From Lachnospiraceae bacterium UBA4631 (GTDB lineage Bacteria; Bacillota; Clostridia; Lachnospirales; Lachnospiraceae): DNA of 64,000 bases. The notes under the pieces were generated by a model, which had not been told where the DNA came from, searched no databases, and saw only the letters and a list, made by a program, of their open reading frames with translations. A program made the position numbers and the translations under genes. The stretch lies in assembly GCA_002406015.1 (NCBI GenBank), contig DHMX01000017.1, forward strand, positions 60,867 to 124,866, in the 5' to 3' direction. Every line of letters begins with the position of its first letter. Position 1 is the first letter of the stretch. Shown piece after piece: positions 1 through 8,609 of this stretch.

Positions 1-528
1 AATCTGCTCTTTTATCAAGGCATCTCTTGTGTGCTTTATTCTCCGGATAGCAACTATAATAATTGTAATAAAATATCCAAAAACTGCTGCCTCATGAAGA
101 TAATAAAATATTCCATGCTCCAGTACCAGATGCGGATGTGTTCCGTTTACAGTATAGGAAATGGAACGATAATATAAGGTATGGGATTCACAGGTCAGCA
201 CCAGCATTGTAATGATTAATTGAAATCCGACCAATGCATTTTTCAACAGGCTTGGAATATGCACCTTACAGAACTCCATGACAAACAGAAAAATACTCAG
301 AATAATATACGGCTTTCCCAGATATGCAAACTTGACACCCATTAATGCAGTCTGCATATTGTCCGCCTTTAATTCAAATAAATATCCTGCAAAATTAGCC
401 AGCAGGGAAAACAACAGAACCAGCATTAAGGTCTGCATATAAGAGCTTTTCTGACGCATAACATAGATAATCTCCAACACCAGCATCACAATACCGATAT
501 ATTCCATTGTAAGCATGATTGTATGCAT
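1..528 (-). CDS. 7TM-type membrane sensor, N-terminal part (cut by window edge)
   Basis: Only the first ~176 codons are in the window. The translation is a series of hydrophobic helices (at least five) with short polar loops and no signal peptide, starting MHTIMLTMEYIG. The pattern matches the N-terminal 7TM sensor module (HisKA_7TM type) found in front of histidine kinase or GGDEF output domains in Clostridia; the output domain is off the window, so its class cannot be told. I chose the ATG at 528 because GGGGAG lies about 7 bases upstream; two in-frame ATGs follow within 8 codons. It lies 79 bp downstream of the GGDEF/EAL gene on the same strand, which suggests a shared signalling operon (inference). 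Confidence 0.6.
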   Translation of the reverse strand, partial: MHTIMLTMEYIGIVMLVLEIIYVMRQKSSYMQTLMLVLLFSLLANFAGYLFELKADNMQTALMGVKFAYLGKPYIILSIFLFVMEFCKVHIPSLLKNALVGFQLIITMLVLTCESHTLYYRSISYTVNGTHPHLVLEHGIFYYLHEAAVFGYFITIIIVAIRRIKHTRDALIKEQI

Positions 529-607
529 CCAAATACGCTCCCCATTTCCCTCATCACATCTTGTAACACATCCAGCATATCATAAAACTGTCTGTTCGTA
601 TACTGTT

Positions 608-2308
608 TTATTTCACAGCGGCTTCATAGCCGTTTTCAAGCCGTTCCTCAAATTTCTCCTTGGAAAGCGGCTTATCAAATACATATCCTTGAACAATATC
701 GCAGCCGACTTCTTTTAAGTATTCTAATTGCTCCTCTGTCTCAACACCCTCAGCAATGGTTTTCTTTCCAAGCTGTTTTACCAGTCCTACTATATTGCAG
801 AACATAATCATATCCTTTTGCTTACCCGGATATTCCTGTTCCAGTGGAATAAATGACTTATCAATTTTAATAACATTCAAATCGACCTGCTTAATCATAT
901 TCAGCGACGAAAAGCCTGTACCGAAATCGTCAATGGAGGTTCCGATTCCGCTATCCCGCAGTCCGTTTACTACCTGAGACATAATTTCATAATTCTGGAA
1001 ATCTTCACTCTCGGTCAATTCAATTTCAATGTATTTATGGTCGATGCCGTACCGGTCAATAATCTCTATTACACGTTCCACCATATTATCTTCTTCCAGA
1101 TGCCGGCGGGAAAAATTAACGGATATGCAGACCATAGGCTTTCCCTGCTCCATACGTGCCTTTAAGAACTTACATGCCTGCTCCAGCACATAATAATCTA
1201 ATCTGCATATACTGCCTTCCCGTTCCAATTGCGGCAAGAACTTCATCGGTGGAATCAATTGTCCGTTCCGCATCCAGCGGACCAGTGCTTCCGCACCGCA
1301 GATGGTCTTGCTGGAAATAGCTACCTTCGGCTGGTAATATACAACAAATTCTTCTGCTTCCAATGCCGGAATAAAATTCGATATAATTGCCTGTGTCTCC
1401 ATCAGGCTTCTTTGAATCTCCGGTGAAAAGAATACTACACTTCCGGTACCACGCTGCCTTGCTGCCTGATACGCAATGCTTGCTCTTGCCATAACCTCGC
1501 GTGGAACCTCCACATTTTCCAACCCGCTGATACCGATGGTTGCACCGAATATAAATTCCTTCTCCTTAATTGGAGTCACATGCGTCAATCGCACATTTAA
1601 TAGCTTATTTACGATTTCTTCCTGGTGCTCTTTTCGGACAATTGCAGCAAAATTATCTCCGCCCAGTCTTGCTACCATTTCGTCTTCCTTTAGAAGTCCC
1701 TGCACCTGAACTGCATAATTTCTTAAGATGACATCTCCTTGCTCATAAGAAAAGACCTTATTGACATATTTGAAATTATGTATATTAAAAAATACTACAT
1801 CAAATTCCTGAATCTGCTTTTGTGCAATTAACTTGGTTGCAAACTGCATCAATGCCTCAGGGCTTGCCACTCCTGTCGCTAAATCTGTCTGCATAATGTG
1901 TATCAAAATCTTCTGCATCATGCTTCTGCTGTATTGTTGAAATATTTCACGGAATAAAAGCGTATGTAACTCCTTTTCATCCACGGAATAAAATTCTTCC
2001 CCAAACGGATAACTGGAAATGGTCACCTTTCCCCCATCCGGAATAGAAAATACTATATCATAGGATTTTGTATTAACGCCTTCTTTTCTGTCAAACAAAA
2101 CTGTATGATGATATTCACCATTCGGGCGAAACTTTGTCTTTGGAGCATTTAATTCAATCTCTGCCCTGCCCAGCCGTATCCGGTCTGCAATTACCGCAAT
2201 TGCCTTTATCACATGAGCTTCACATACCTCCATATTCGCTACGTTACAATACAGAGTATCAAAAAATGCTTTCATTTGTTCATTGTCGCAAAACAATTTC
2301 TCTCCCAT
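608..2308 (-). CDS. GGDEF/EAL domain protein, probable c-di-GMP phosphodiesterase
   Basis: 566 residues, no membrane segment. Residues ~1-140 form an unrecognised N-terminal sensor-like region; ~150-300 a GGDEF domain; ~310-555 an EAL domain. The EAL domain is intact by eye: GAEALVRW (residues 338-345), then ELTES, IDDFGTGFSSL, DKSFI and AEGVETEEQ, all expected for metal and substrate binding, so hydrolysis of c-di-GMP is the likely activity. The GGDEF site reads GGDNF (216-220), and the upstream substrate segment is IHNFKYVN with Asn where an Asp is usual, so cyclase activity is doubtful and this half may only bind GTP or dimerise. The gene precedes the 7TM sensor gene and has a recognisable promoter at 2434-2462. 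Confidence 0.9.
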   Translation of the reverse strand: MGEKLFCDNEQMKAFFDTLYCNVANMEVCEAHVIKAIAVIADRIRLGRAEIELNAPKTKFRPNGEYHHTVLFDRKEGVNTKSYDIVFSIPDGGKVTISSYPFGEEFYSVDEKELHTLLFREIFQQYSRSMMQKILIHIMQTDLATGVASPEALMQFATKLIAQKQIQEFDVVFFNIHNFKYVNKVFSYEQGDVILRNYAVQVQGLLKEDEMVARLGGDNFAAIVRKEHQEEIVNKLLNVRLTHVTPIKEKEFIFGATIGISGLENVEVPREVMARASIAYQAARQRGTGSVVFFSPEIQRSLMETQAIISNFIPALEAEEFVVYYQPKVAISSKTICGAEALVRWMRNGQLIPPMKFLPQLEREGSICRLDYYVLEQACKFLKARMEQGKPMVCISVNFSRRHLEEDNMVERVIEIIDRYGIDHKYIEIELTESEDFQNYEIMSQVVNGLRDSGIGTSIDDFGTGFSSLNMIKQVDLNVIKIDKSFIPLEQEYPGKQKDMIMFCNIVGLVKQLGKKTIAEGVETEEQLEYLKEVGCDIVQGYVFDKPLSKEKFEERLENGYEAAVK

Positions 2309-2433
2309 AACCTCTTACTCTTACAGTCCTGTCAGTTTCGTCTGACCGCCTGTTTCTTCCTTTCCTGCTATGCTGTCTTTCCAGACAACATCAAACCTTT
2401 ATCCGAATATATGTATTCATTGCATATCTTATT

Positions 2434-2462
2434 ATTATATCGTTAGTTTCCTCTAATAGCAA
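2434..2462 (-). promoter_or_regulatory. Probable sigma-A promoter of the GGDEF/EAL gene
   Basis: On the minus strand TTGCTA (-35, 2457-2462) and TATAAT (-10, 2434-2439) are separated by 17 bp, leaving a ~125-base leader before the ATG at 2308. I see no c-di-GMP riboswitch consensus in that leader. Confidence 0.5.
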
Positions 2463-2574
2463 CCACTATTTCGGGGTTCATGCCGGATTCACGCCGGATA
2501 TTTTCCATCCTTTTCTCAGGTTATTGTGGTAGTTATTCGAATTTGGGGTAAGCACAGACTTTGTCTTGTTGTCT

Positions 2575-2614
2575 GCAGAAAAATAGCGTAGCAGTCATCC
2601 AAGCTGCTACGCTT
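2575..2614 (-). terminator. Rho-independent terminator after cstA
   Basis: Perfect 10-bp stem AGCGTAGCAG/CTGCTACGCT (2585-2594 with 2604-2613) with a 9-base loop, followed on the minus strand by ATTTTT. It sits ~60 bases past the cstA stop. Confidence 0.8.
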
Positions 2615-2675
2615 AAAAGTCTAACTTTTGGAGGTTACTTCACTCATGCACCCCTTATTATTTATATTTTATCGG

Positions 2676-4364
2676 TTAAGCTTCTGCCTGCTGCTTTTTG
2701 CCAAACAGCTTCTTAAGGCAGCTAAATGCCACAAGGACACCTAATACCATCAGCAGGATTGCTACTATAAGCTGCAAGCCGTCTACCAATAAGGTTGCCT
2801 GTCCGTTTACAATATTCGTAACCAATGCGATTGTCTTCTGTACCAATGCCGTAAATGTAACTGCAAGCATAATAAACATTGGAATATACAGTGTCCAGCC
2901 CGTCCGTCCGGTTGTCTTAAGGAATACGGAAAGTGCAATCAATACCAATGCTGCTAACAACTGATTGGCAGAACCGAACAACGGCCATACGTTGTTATAT
3001 CCGCCTAAGGTCAACAGATAACCACAGAATAAGGTAACGACAGTTGCAAAGTACTTATTGGTTAATACCTTCTGCCATGCAGACATCTTGGATGTATCGG
3101 TAGTATCTCCGTAAAATAATTCCTGAAATGACATTCTTCCGATTCTGGCTACAGAATCCAGAGAGGTCAATGCCAGTGCAGATACACACATTGTCATAAA
3201 TACAGTAGCAAGCTGTACCGGAAGTCCAAGCTTTTCCAAGAAGCCGGCAACACCGCTGGAAAAGATTGCAAATGGAGTTCCCTCCGGCTTTGTTCCGTTT
3301 ACTGCTACTGCTCCGACTACAACCAGAGATAAGATACCCAACAGGGATTCTACTACCATGGCACCATATCCAACCATCTGCATATGCTTTTCGTTACTAA
3401 TGGTCTTAGAGGAGGTTCCGGACGATACTAAGCTATGGAAGCCGGAAACCGCACCGCAGGCAATTGTAACAAACAGGGTTGGGAACAGGTAGCTTCCGTT
3501 TACATTAAAACCATTATAGGCATTTAACTGCATATCCGGATGTGCTACAACAACACCGACCACGGCTCCGACTATCATACCCAGCAGCATAAAGGTTGTC
3601 ATATAATCTCTTGGCTGCATCAGTAACCACATCGGCATAACGGATGCCATAAATAAGTATGCCATTATAATGTAAATCCATGCGTTCTTGGTTGCAACGA
3701 TTGGCATATGCATACCGATGGCAAACATTACCACCAACAATACAATTGCAATGATGGCACGTACAATCTCGTTCATGTTCTTTACGTGCTTCTGAATCAG
3801 ACCGAATATAATGGCAACCACTATAAACAGCATGGAAATGGATGCGGCAGCGGCATTTGCATAACTGGTTTCTGCCGTCATTCCTTCTACACCTTTTGCT
3901 ACAAAGGTTCCTGCTACCATATCCGTAAATGCTGCAATAACCAGTAATGTAAATAACCAGCAAAACAGCATAAACAACTTTCTTCCGCCTCTGCCAATGT
4001 ATTTTTCAATAATCATACCCATTGATTTTCCTTCGTTCTTAACGGAGGCATATAAGGCTCCAAAATCCTGAACGGCTCCAAAGAACAATCCACCCAGAAT
4101 CAGCCATAGCAAAACCGGAACCCATCCGAATACGGATGCCAGAATCGGTCCGGTAACAGGTCCTGCACCTGCTATCGATGAAAACTGATGTGAAAATACA
4201 GTAAATTTGGAGGAAGGTACATAGTCCTCTCCATCTTCATGTGTGTAAGCCGGGGTCTTTGCATTTGCATCAATTCCCCACTTTTTCGCAAGCCATCGTC
4301 CGTATGTCAGATAACCCACACCTAATGCGACGATACCAATCAAAACAATTACTAAGCTGTTCAT
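2676..4364 (-). CDS. cstA: CstA-family carbon starvation/peptide or pyruvate transporter
   Basis: About 562 residues with a dozen or more predicted transmembrane helices. The family hallmark at the N-terminus is present: the segment reading SSKFTVFSHQFSSIAGAGPV, followed by GPILASVFGWVPV and the GAVQDFGALYAS motif. Length fits the short Gram-positive CstA form. In E. coli, CstA and BtsT of this family import peptides and pyruvate by proton symport; substrate here is unknown. The start is the ATG at 4364 (MNSLVIVLIG), with GGTGGGGAG just upstream; a GTG at 4376 is the alternative. It is a single-gene unit, with its own terminator and a T-box leader, so its expression should respond to uncharged tRNA. 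That points to an amino acid or peptide substrate rather than pyruvate (inference). Confidence 0.88.
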   Translation of the reverse strand: MNSLVIVLIGIVALGVGYLTYGRWLAKKWGIDANAKTPAYTHEDGEDYVPSSKFTVFSHQFSSIAGAGPVTGPILASVFGWVPVLLWLILGGLFFGAVQDFGALYASVKNEGKSMGMIIEKYIGRGGRKLFMLFCWLFTLLVIAAFTDMVAGTFVAKGVEGMTAETSYANAAAASISMLFIVVAIIFGLIQKHVKNMNEIVRAIIAIVLLVVMFAIGMHMPIVATKNAWIYIIMAYLFMASVMPMWLLMQPRDYMTTFMLLGMIVGAVVGVVVAHPDMQLNAYNGFNVNGSYLFPTLFVTIACGAVSGFHSLVSSGTSSKTISNEKHMQMVGYGAMVVESLLGILSLVVVGAVAVNGTKPEGTPFAIFSSGVAGFLEKLGLPVQLATVFMTMCVSALALTSLDSVARIGRMSFQELFYGDTTDTSKMSAWQKVLTNKYFATVVTLFCGYLLTLGGYNNVWPLFGSANQLLAALVLIALSVFLKTTGRTGWTLYIPMFIMLAVTFTALVQKTIALVTNIVNGQATLLVDGLQLIVAILLMVLGVLVAFSCLKKLFGKKQQAEA

Positions 4365-4387
4365 GTTTCTCCCCACCTAACGGCGGC

Positions 4388-4735
4388 TCCCTTCTAAATA
4401 TTTACAAAGAGTCAAAAAAGCCTTCGTCTTTATCTCTAAAGACGAAGGCTGATAGCTTCCGCGTTACCACTTTACTTGCCGCTCCTGCGACCACTCACTC
4501 TCATCTCATAGGCATTCCTGATAGAACACAGTAGAAATAAGGTTCTTTGTAACGGTAGAAAACCGGTGACACTTACTGTCCGATAAGAATCATGATTCCT
4601 TCGAAATTCAGTGTACTGCTCGCAGAGGATAATCATTTGAATCATACACCGTCTCACACCAACCGACGGCTCTCTGTTGTACTTCCTTCCAATGACCGTA
4701 TTCTGTTCATTGCATTTGCTCTTTGTTAACTGCTA
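4388..4735 (-). promoter_or_regulatory. T-box riboswitch leader upstream of cstA, possible Phe (UUC) specifier
   Basis: On the minus strand this leader shows the T-box parts in order: an AGTA element (4680-4683) followed by AGAGAGCC and GTTGGTG of stem I; the opposite GAA strand with the candidate specifier GAA-T-TTC-G (TTC at 4603-4605); the T-box sequence AAGTGGTAACGCGG (4459-4472); and an intrinsic terminator with a 14-bp stem (4419-4432 with 4437-4450) followed by six U. The TGGT of the T-box would pair with a tRNA end ACCA, that is discriminator A, compatible with tRNA-Phe. The T-box call is strong; the specifier was read by eye from the loop-E context and is less sure. Confidence 0.85.
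4413..4450 (-). terminator. T-box regulatory terminator
   Basis: Stem of 14 perfect pairs with loop TCTC, ending in TTTTTT on the minus strand. It overlaps the 3' side of the T-box so that the terminator and antiterminator are mutually exclusive, as expected for tRNA-dependent readthrough into cstA. Confidence 0.88.
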
Positions 4736-4759
4736 CAATAGCACTGTCGTTTTTCGTTG

Positions 4760-6133
4760 TCAACTGGTTTTTTTTGTAATTTGTCTTGCCACGTAGACAC
4801 CGCTGGCAGAAGCATGTGACAAAGAATGGGTGACTCCGCTGCCATCTCCTATAATATATAAGCCCTTATGGCAGCTCTCTAAATGTTCATCCAGTTCCAC
4901 CTCCATGTTGTAGAATTTTACTTCTACACCATAAAGCAGGGTATCATCATTGGCTGTACCCGGTGCAATCTTATCAAGGGCATATATCATTTCCATAATA
5001 CCGTCTAAGATACGCTTTGGAAGCACCAGACTTAAATCTCCCGGTGTTGCCGATAATGTCGGCTCTACCATACCCTCTGCAATTCGCTTCGCATTACTTC
5101 TTCTGCCTCGTACCAAATCACCAAACCGCTGAACGATGACACCGCCGCCCAGCATATTAGACAGTCTTGCAATGCTTTCACCATAGCCGTTACTGTCCTT
5201 AAACGGTTCAGAAAAATGCTTTGATACCAGCAGGGCAAAATTCGTATTCTCTGTCTGCTTATCCGCACCTTCATAGCTGTGTCCGTTTACGGTTACAATT
5301 CCGTTTGTATTCTCTGTTACTACAATTCCCTTCGGATTCATACAGAAGGTTCTTACCGGGTCCTCAAACTTCTGCGTTCGGTATACTATCTTGCTTTCAT
5401 ACAGTTCATCTGTCAGGTGCGAGAAGATAACTGCCGGAAGCTCTACACGCACACCAATATCTACACGATTGGATTTCGTGTTAATCGCAAGGTCATTACA
5501 GATTTGTTCCATCCACTTGCTTCCGCTTCGTCCTACGGAAATAATGCATTGTTCTGCATCATAAACCGCATCCTCACAATGAATCCGGTATCCGTCATCC
5601 AGCCGCTCTACTGTCTTAACCGGTGTATCAAAATAGAAATCAACTTTATCCTTTAATTCCGCATACAGATTTTCTAATACAATAAAATTAATGTCGGTTC
5701 CTAAATGTCTTACCGATGCATCTAACAGGTTCAGCTTATTCTGCATACAAATCTTCTTAAAGCCGGTTCCCGCTGTAGAATATAACTTGGTTCCTTCTCC
5801 GCCATGCTTCATGTTAATTTCGTCAACATACTGCATAAGCTCAATTGCCTGTCTTTTTCCGATATATTCATATAAAGTTCCGCCGAAATCATTCGTGATA
5901 TTATACTTTCCGTCTGAAAACGCACCGGCACCGCCAAAACCACTCATAATGGAACAGCTCTTACAGTTGACACAGCTCTTAATCCGTTCCCCGTCTATCG
6001 GACAATGCCGTTTTTCAAGGGAATGTCCTGCCTCAAAAACACCAATGTTCAATTCCGGATTCTGCTGTACCAGCTCATACGCAGAAAAGATTCCACCCGG
6101 ACCTGCCCCAATAATAATTACATCATAGTTCAT
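4760..6133 (-). CDS. FAD-dependent dehydrogenase (COG2509-like flavoprotein)
   Basis: 457 residues. N-terminal Rossmann FAD-binding motif GAGPGGIFSAYE directly after MNYDVIIIG; a conserved Cys/Gly-rich segment follows at ~45-75 (CPIDGERIKSCVNCKSC then SGFGGAGAFSDGKYN), typical of the uncharacterised FAD-dependent dehydrogenase family COG2509; the C-terminal GDGSGVTHSLSHASASG closes the FAD site. Substrate is unknown. The CxxC pair resembles a small metal or redox site. Start at 6133 is supported by GGAGG 10 bases upstream. The gene is 28 bp downstream of the EamA exporter gene and likely cotranscribed. Confidence 0.8.
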   Translation of the reverse strand: MNYDVIIIGAGPGGIFSAYELVQQNPELNIGVFEAGHSLEKRHCPIDGERIKSCVNCKSCSIMSGFGGAGAFSDGKYNITNDFGGTLYEYIGKRQAIELMQYVDEINMKHGGEGTKLYSTAGTGFKKICMQNKLNLLDASVRHLGTDINFIVLENLYAELKDKVDFYFDTPVKTVERLDDGYRIHCEDAVYDAEQCIISVGRSGSKWMEQICNDLAINTKSNRVDIGVRVELPAVIFSHLTDELYESKIVYRTQKFEDPVRTFCMNPKGIVVTENTNGIVTVNGHSYEGADKQTENTNFALLVSKHFSEPFKDSNGYGESIARLSNMLGGGVIVQRFGDLVRGRRSNAKRIAEGMVEPTLSATPGDLSLVLPKRILDGIMEMIYALDKIAPGTANDDTLLYGVEVKFYNMEVELDEHLESCHKGLYIIGDGSGVTHSLSHASASGVYVARQITKKTS

Positions 6134-6161
6134 TTGCCTTATCCTCCGTTTTCTTAGACCT

Positions 6162-7127
6162 TTATCCCTTTACCGAACACTGTTCTGATTCCTTCGGTAT
6201 TTTTTTCGTTTTCTTCACCGGCACCTGTGCCAGAATAATTGCAGCAAAAATTAACGCACATCCTCCCATTTGCCGCAGTCCCATGGTTTCATGCAGAATT
6301 ACCCAGCCTGCAAGCACCGAAAATACAGATTCCAGACTCATGAGCATGGAGGCAATCGTCGGATTCAGTCCATTTTGTCCTACAATCTGCAACGTATAGC
6401 CTACACCGCAGGAGAAAATTCCCGCATACAAAATCGGTATCCATGCATCCCAGCTCTGAAGTCTTGACATACATTCGGTAATTCCTGCTACGGAATGTTT
6501 CATATCCACCAGAAACGTAGGTATCATGCTTAGGATTCCGCATACAAGAAACTGAATGCTTGACATTCTGACCCCATCCACCAATGGCGAAAAATAATCT
6601 ATCACCAGAATGTGAACCGCAAATAACACCGCACAGATTAATACGATGCCGTCACTTGCCTGAATCTGCAACGCATCCGTCATACAAAGCAGATAAAGAC
6701 CTGCAATCGCAATTACAATTCCTCCCCATATATTCCATCCGCATCGTTTCTTCAAAAACAGACTCAGAATCGGAACCAGAAGAATGTAGCAGGCAGTCAG
6801 AAAGCCCGCCTTTCCTGCCGAAGTTCCCATATACAGCCCTAATTGCTGTGCAGAGCTTGCAAGGAACAGAATTGTACCACAGCAGGCACCTCCCAGCCAA
6901 AGCCTTTTTTTATCCTCCGGTGTCTTCGGTTTTTTCGCTGAAGGATGCACCTTATCCAAAACCAAAATTACCGGAAGCAGTACCGCACTTCCTATGAAGG
7001 AACGGATACCGTTAAATGTAAACGGTCCGACCGCATCTCCGCCTTCTCTCTGGGCTACAAATGCGGTTCCCCAAATTAATGCTGTCAACACCAGTAACAT
7101 TGAATTTCTAATCTGTCTGCTCTTCAT
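6162..7127 (-). CDS. EamA/DMT-superfamily transporter
   Basis: 321 residues with about ten hydrophobic helices in two repeats of five, each an EamA unit: the N-terminal half begins LVLTALIWGTAFVAQREGG and the C-terminal half has PTIASMLMSLESVFSVLAGW, the usual second-repeat signature. The family exports amino acids, metabolites or drugs; substrate is not readable. A Lys-rich tail is cytoplasmic. RBS GAGG lies before the ATG at 7127. It sits 25 bp after the zinc-ribbon lipoprotein gene and 28 bp before the flavoprotein gene, so the three may be one transcript. Confidence 0.85.
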   Translation of the reverse strand: MKSRQIRNSMLLVLTALIWGTAFVAQREGGDAVGPFTFNGIRSFIGSAVLLPVILVLDKVHPSAKKPKTPEDKKRLWLGGACCGTILFLASSAQQLGLYMGTSAGKAGFLTACYILLVPILSLFLKKRCGWNIWGGIVIAIAGLYLLCMTDALQIQASDGIVLICAVLFAVHILVIDYFSPLVDGVRMSSIQFLVCGILSMIPTFLVDMKHSVAGITECMSRLQSWDAWIPILYAGIFSCGVGYTLQIVGQNGLNPTIASMLMSLESVFSVLAGWVILHETMGLRQMGGCALIFAAIILAQVPVKKTKKIPKESEQCSVKG

Positions 7128-7152
7128 GTCGTAAAACCTCTATTGTTTTTTA

Positions 7153-8574
7153 TCATTTTTTCCCTGTACCATGGCAGAAGTTACATTCTGCATGACCTCT
7201 TCCGTTACAATTTGTACACGTAAGACCGCCCGTTCCGTTACATTTCCAGCAATCTACCTTGCCGCTATAGTGACAATTATAACATTCTGTTTCGGAATTG
7301 GATACCATGTCATAGGTTGTACCTCTTCCGCCACATTTCGTACAATCCACCAAGCCTGCCGTACAATATGTACAATCTATCGAACCGGTTCCGTTACACC
7401 GGACACAATTACCGATTTGATAACCTCTGCCCTGACAATTTGAGCATTTATCACTACCGGTATATGCCGGAATCGAAACATCCCCATCACTGTTATCACC
7501 GGTTGCTGCTTCCGCAGAGCCGTTACCGGTTTCTGCTGCTATAATTCCCTCATATTCATACAAATCCCCAAACATATCATTCATAAGGAAATAGTAATAA
7601 ATGCAGGTAACAGAATCGGTTTTGTCCAAAATCTCCACCTTGACCTCACTGTAACGGTCCGCATATGAATCATACGGTGCCATTTCAAATGCGGTTTCAA
7701 ATATCCGTTCCGAAGCAATATAACAATTCATTGTTGCTGAATTGCCTGCATTTGCCTGTGACTTAAAATCCTCCAGCGTAAAAACATCACCCTTCTCATA
7801 TTCACCCGGATACAGCCGGATTCGGATGCTTTCACTGCTGTCCCAGCCCATCACCGTAAAATCATCGTAGCCGTTTTGGTTTCTCTCATAGCTTGCAAGA
7901 ACCGTATTGGATTCTATACTCTTATCCTCCACTGTCACATTTTCACCGCTTTGCCTTGTACCGGTATCAATCAGACCGATTTCAGCCGGATATTCAAAGG
8001 ACACAAATCGGCTGGATAGAGAGTCATACTTAGCCAGTTTACCTGTGCCTTCCGGAAACGTCAGATTCCACTCCACATAAGAATCAAAATAATCTCCTAT
8101 CTGTGACGGTTCGGAATAAGTTACACCATAATCTGCGGAAAGCATCGCTAAATATTCATCCACCAACTCTAAATCCGAGCTAATATCTGTGAAAAAATAC
8201 TCACTTTTCATACCGTCTGTTTCTGTAATCGAGGATGCCCTCAATGCCCCTCCGGACCATGCATCCAAATCCGGAAGAAATACCGAGCTGCACTCCTTCA
8301 CTGATACATAATGCTCCTCACTGACAACATAACTGCTCTTTCCGATGTCTGCCTGCAATACAGAACCATTAATGACGGAGGTAACGGAATAGGAATCCGG
8401 ATTCCCTTCGGTTGCTTCTGTTCCAACCTCTACTGCCTTGCCGGAACCCCATGCCTGATTTGCCTGTGTTGCACTTGAATTATCTGCTCCTGCATTCCTA
8501 TGCAGACTGCACCCGGTCAGCATACATACTGTCATTCCGAGTACAAGCGAAACCATATACCTTCTTTTCTTCAT
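7153..8574 (-). CDS. Lipoprotein with C-terminal DnaJ-type CxxCxGxG zinc-ribbon knuckles
   Basis: 473 residues. Signal peptide with lipobox LTGC (MKKRRYMVSLVLGMTVCMLTGC), so the protein should be tethered outside the membrane. The middle ~330 residues match no family I recognise and are acidic. The last ~95 residues hold about eight CxxC pairs, many as CxxCxGxG (CSNCQGRG, CVRCNGTG, CTKCGGRG, CWKCNGTG, CTNCNGRG, CNFCHGTG), as in the zinc domain of DnaJ. I use the ATG at 8574 with AGGGGGA 8 bases upstream; a TTG two codons earlier is possible. A Cys-rich zinc domain on the outer face is unusual; it could bind metal or thiols in an anaerobe's periphery. Confidence 0.7.
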   Translation of the reverse strand: MKKRRYMVSLVLGMTVCMLTGCSLHRNAGADNSSATQANQAWGSGKAVEVGTEATEGNPDSYSVTSVINGSVLQADIGKSSYVVSEEHYVSVKECSSVFLPDLDAWSGGALRASSITETDGMKSEYFFTDISSDLELVDEYLAMLSADYGVTYSEPSQIGDYFDSYVEWNLTFPEGTGKLAKYDSLSSRFVSFEYPAEIGLIDTGTRQSGENVTVEDKSIESNTVLASYERNQNGYDDFTVMGWDSSESIRIRLYPGEYEKGDVFTLEDFKSQANAGNSATMNCYIASERIFETAFEMAPYDSYADRYSEVKVEILDKTDSVTCIYYYFLMNDMFGDLYEYEGIIAAETGNGSAEAATGDNSDGDVSIPAYTGSDKCSNCQGRGYQIGNCVRCNGTGSIDCTYCTAGLVDCTKCGGRGTTYDMVSNSETECYNCHYSGKVDCWKCNGTGGLTCTNCNGRGHAECNFCHGTGKK

Positions 8575-8609
8575 AAGCAAATCCCCCTATTCTTTCCCCA
8601 TACCGTATT

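Noticed and set aside
2309..2433. c-di-GMP riboswitch in the leader of the GGDEF/EAL gene
   Set aside because: No consensus GEMM core or tetraloop-receptor pattern found by eye.
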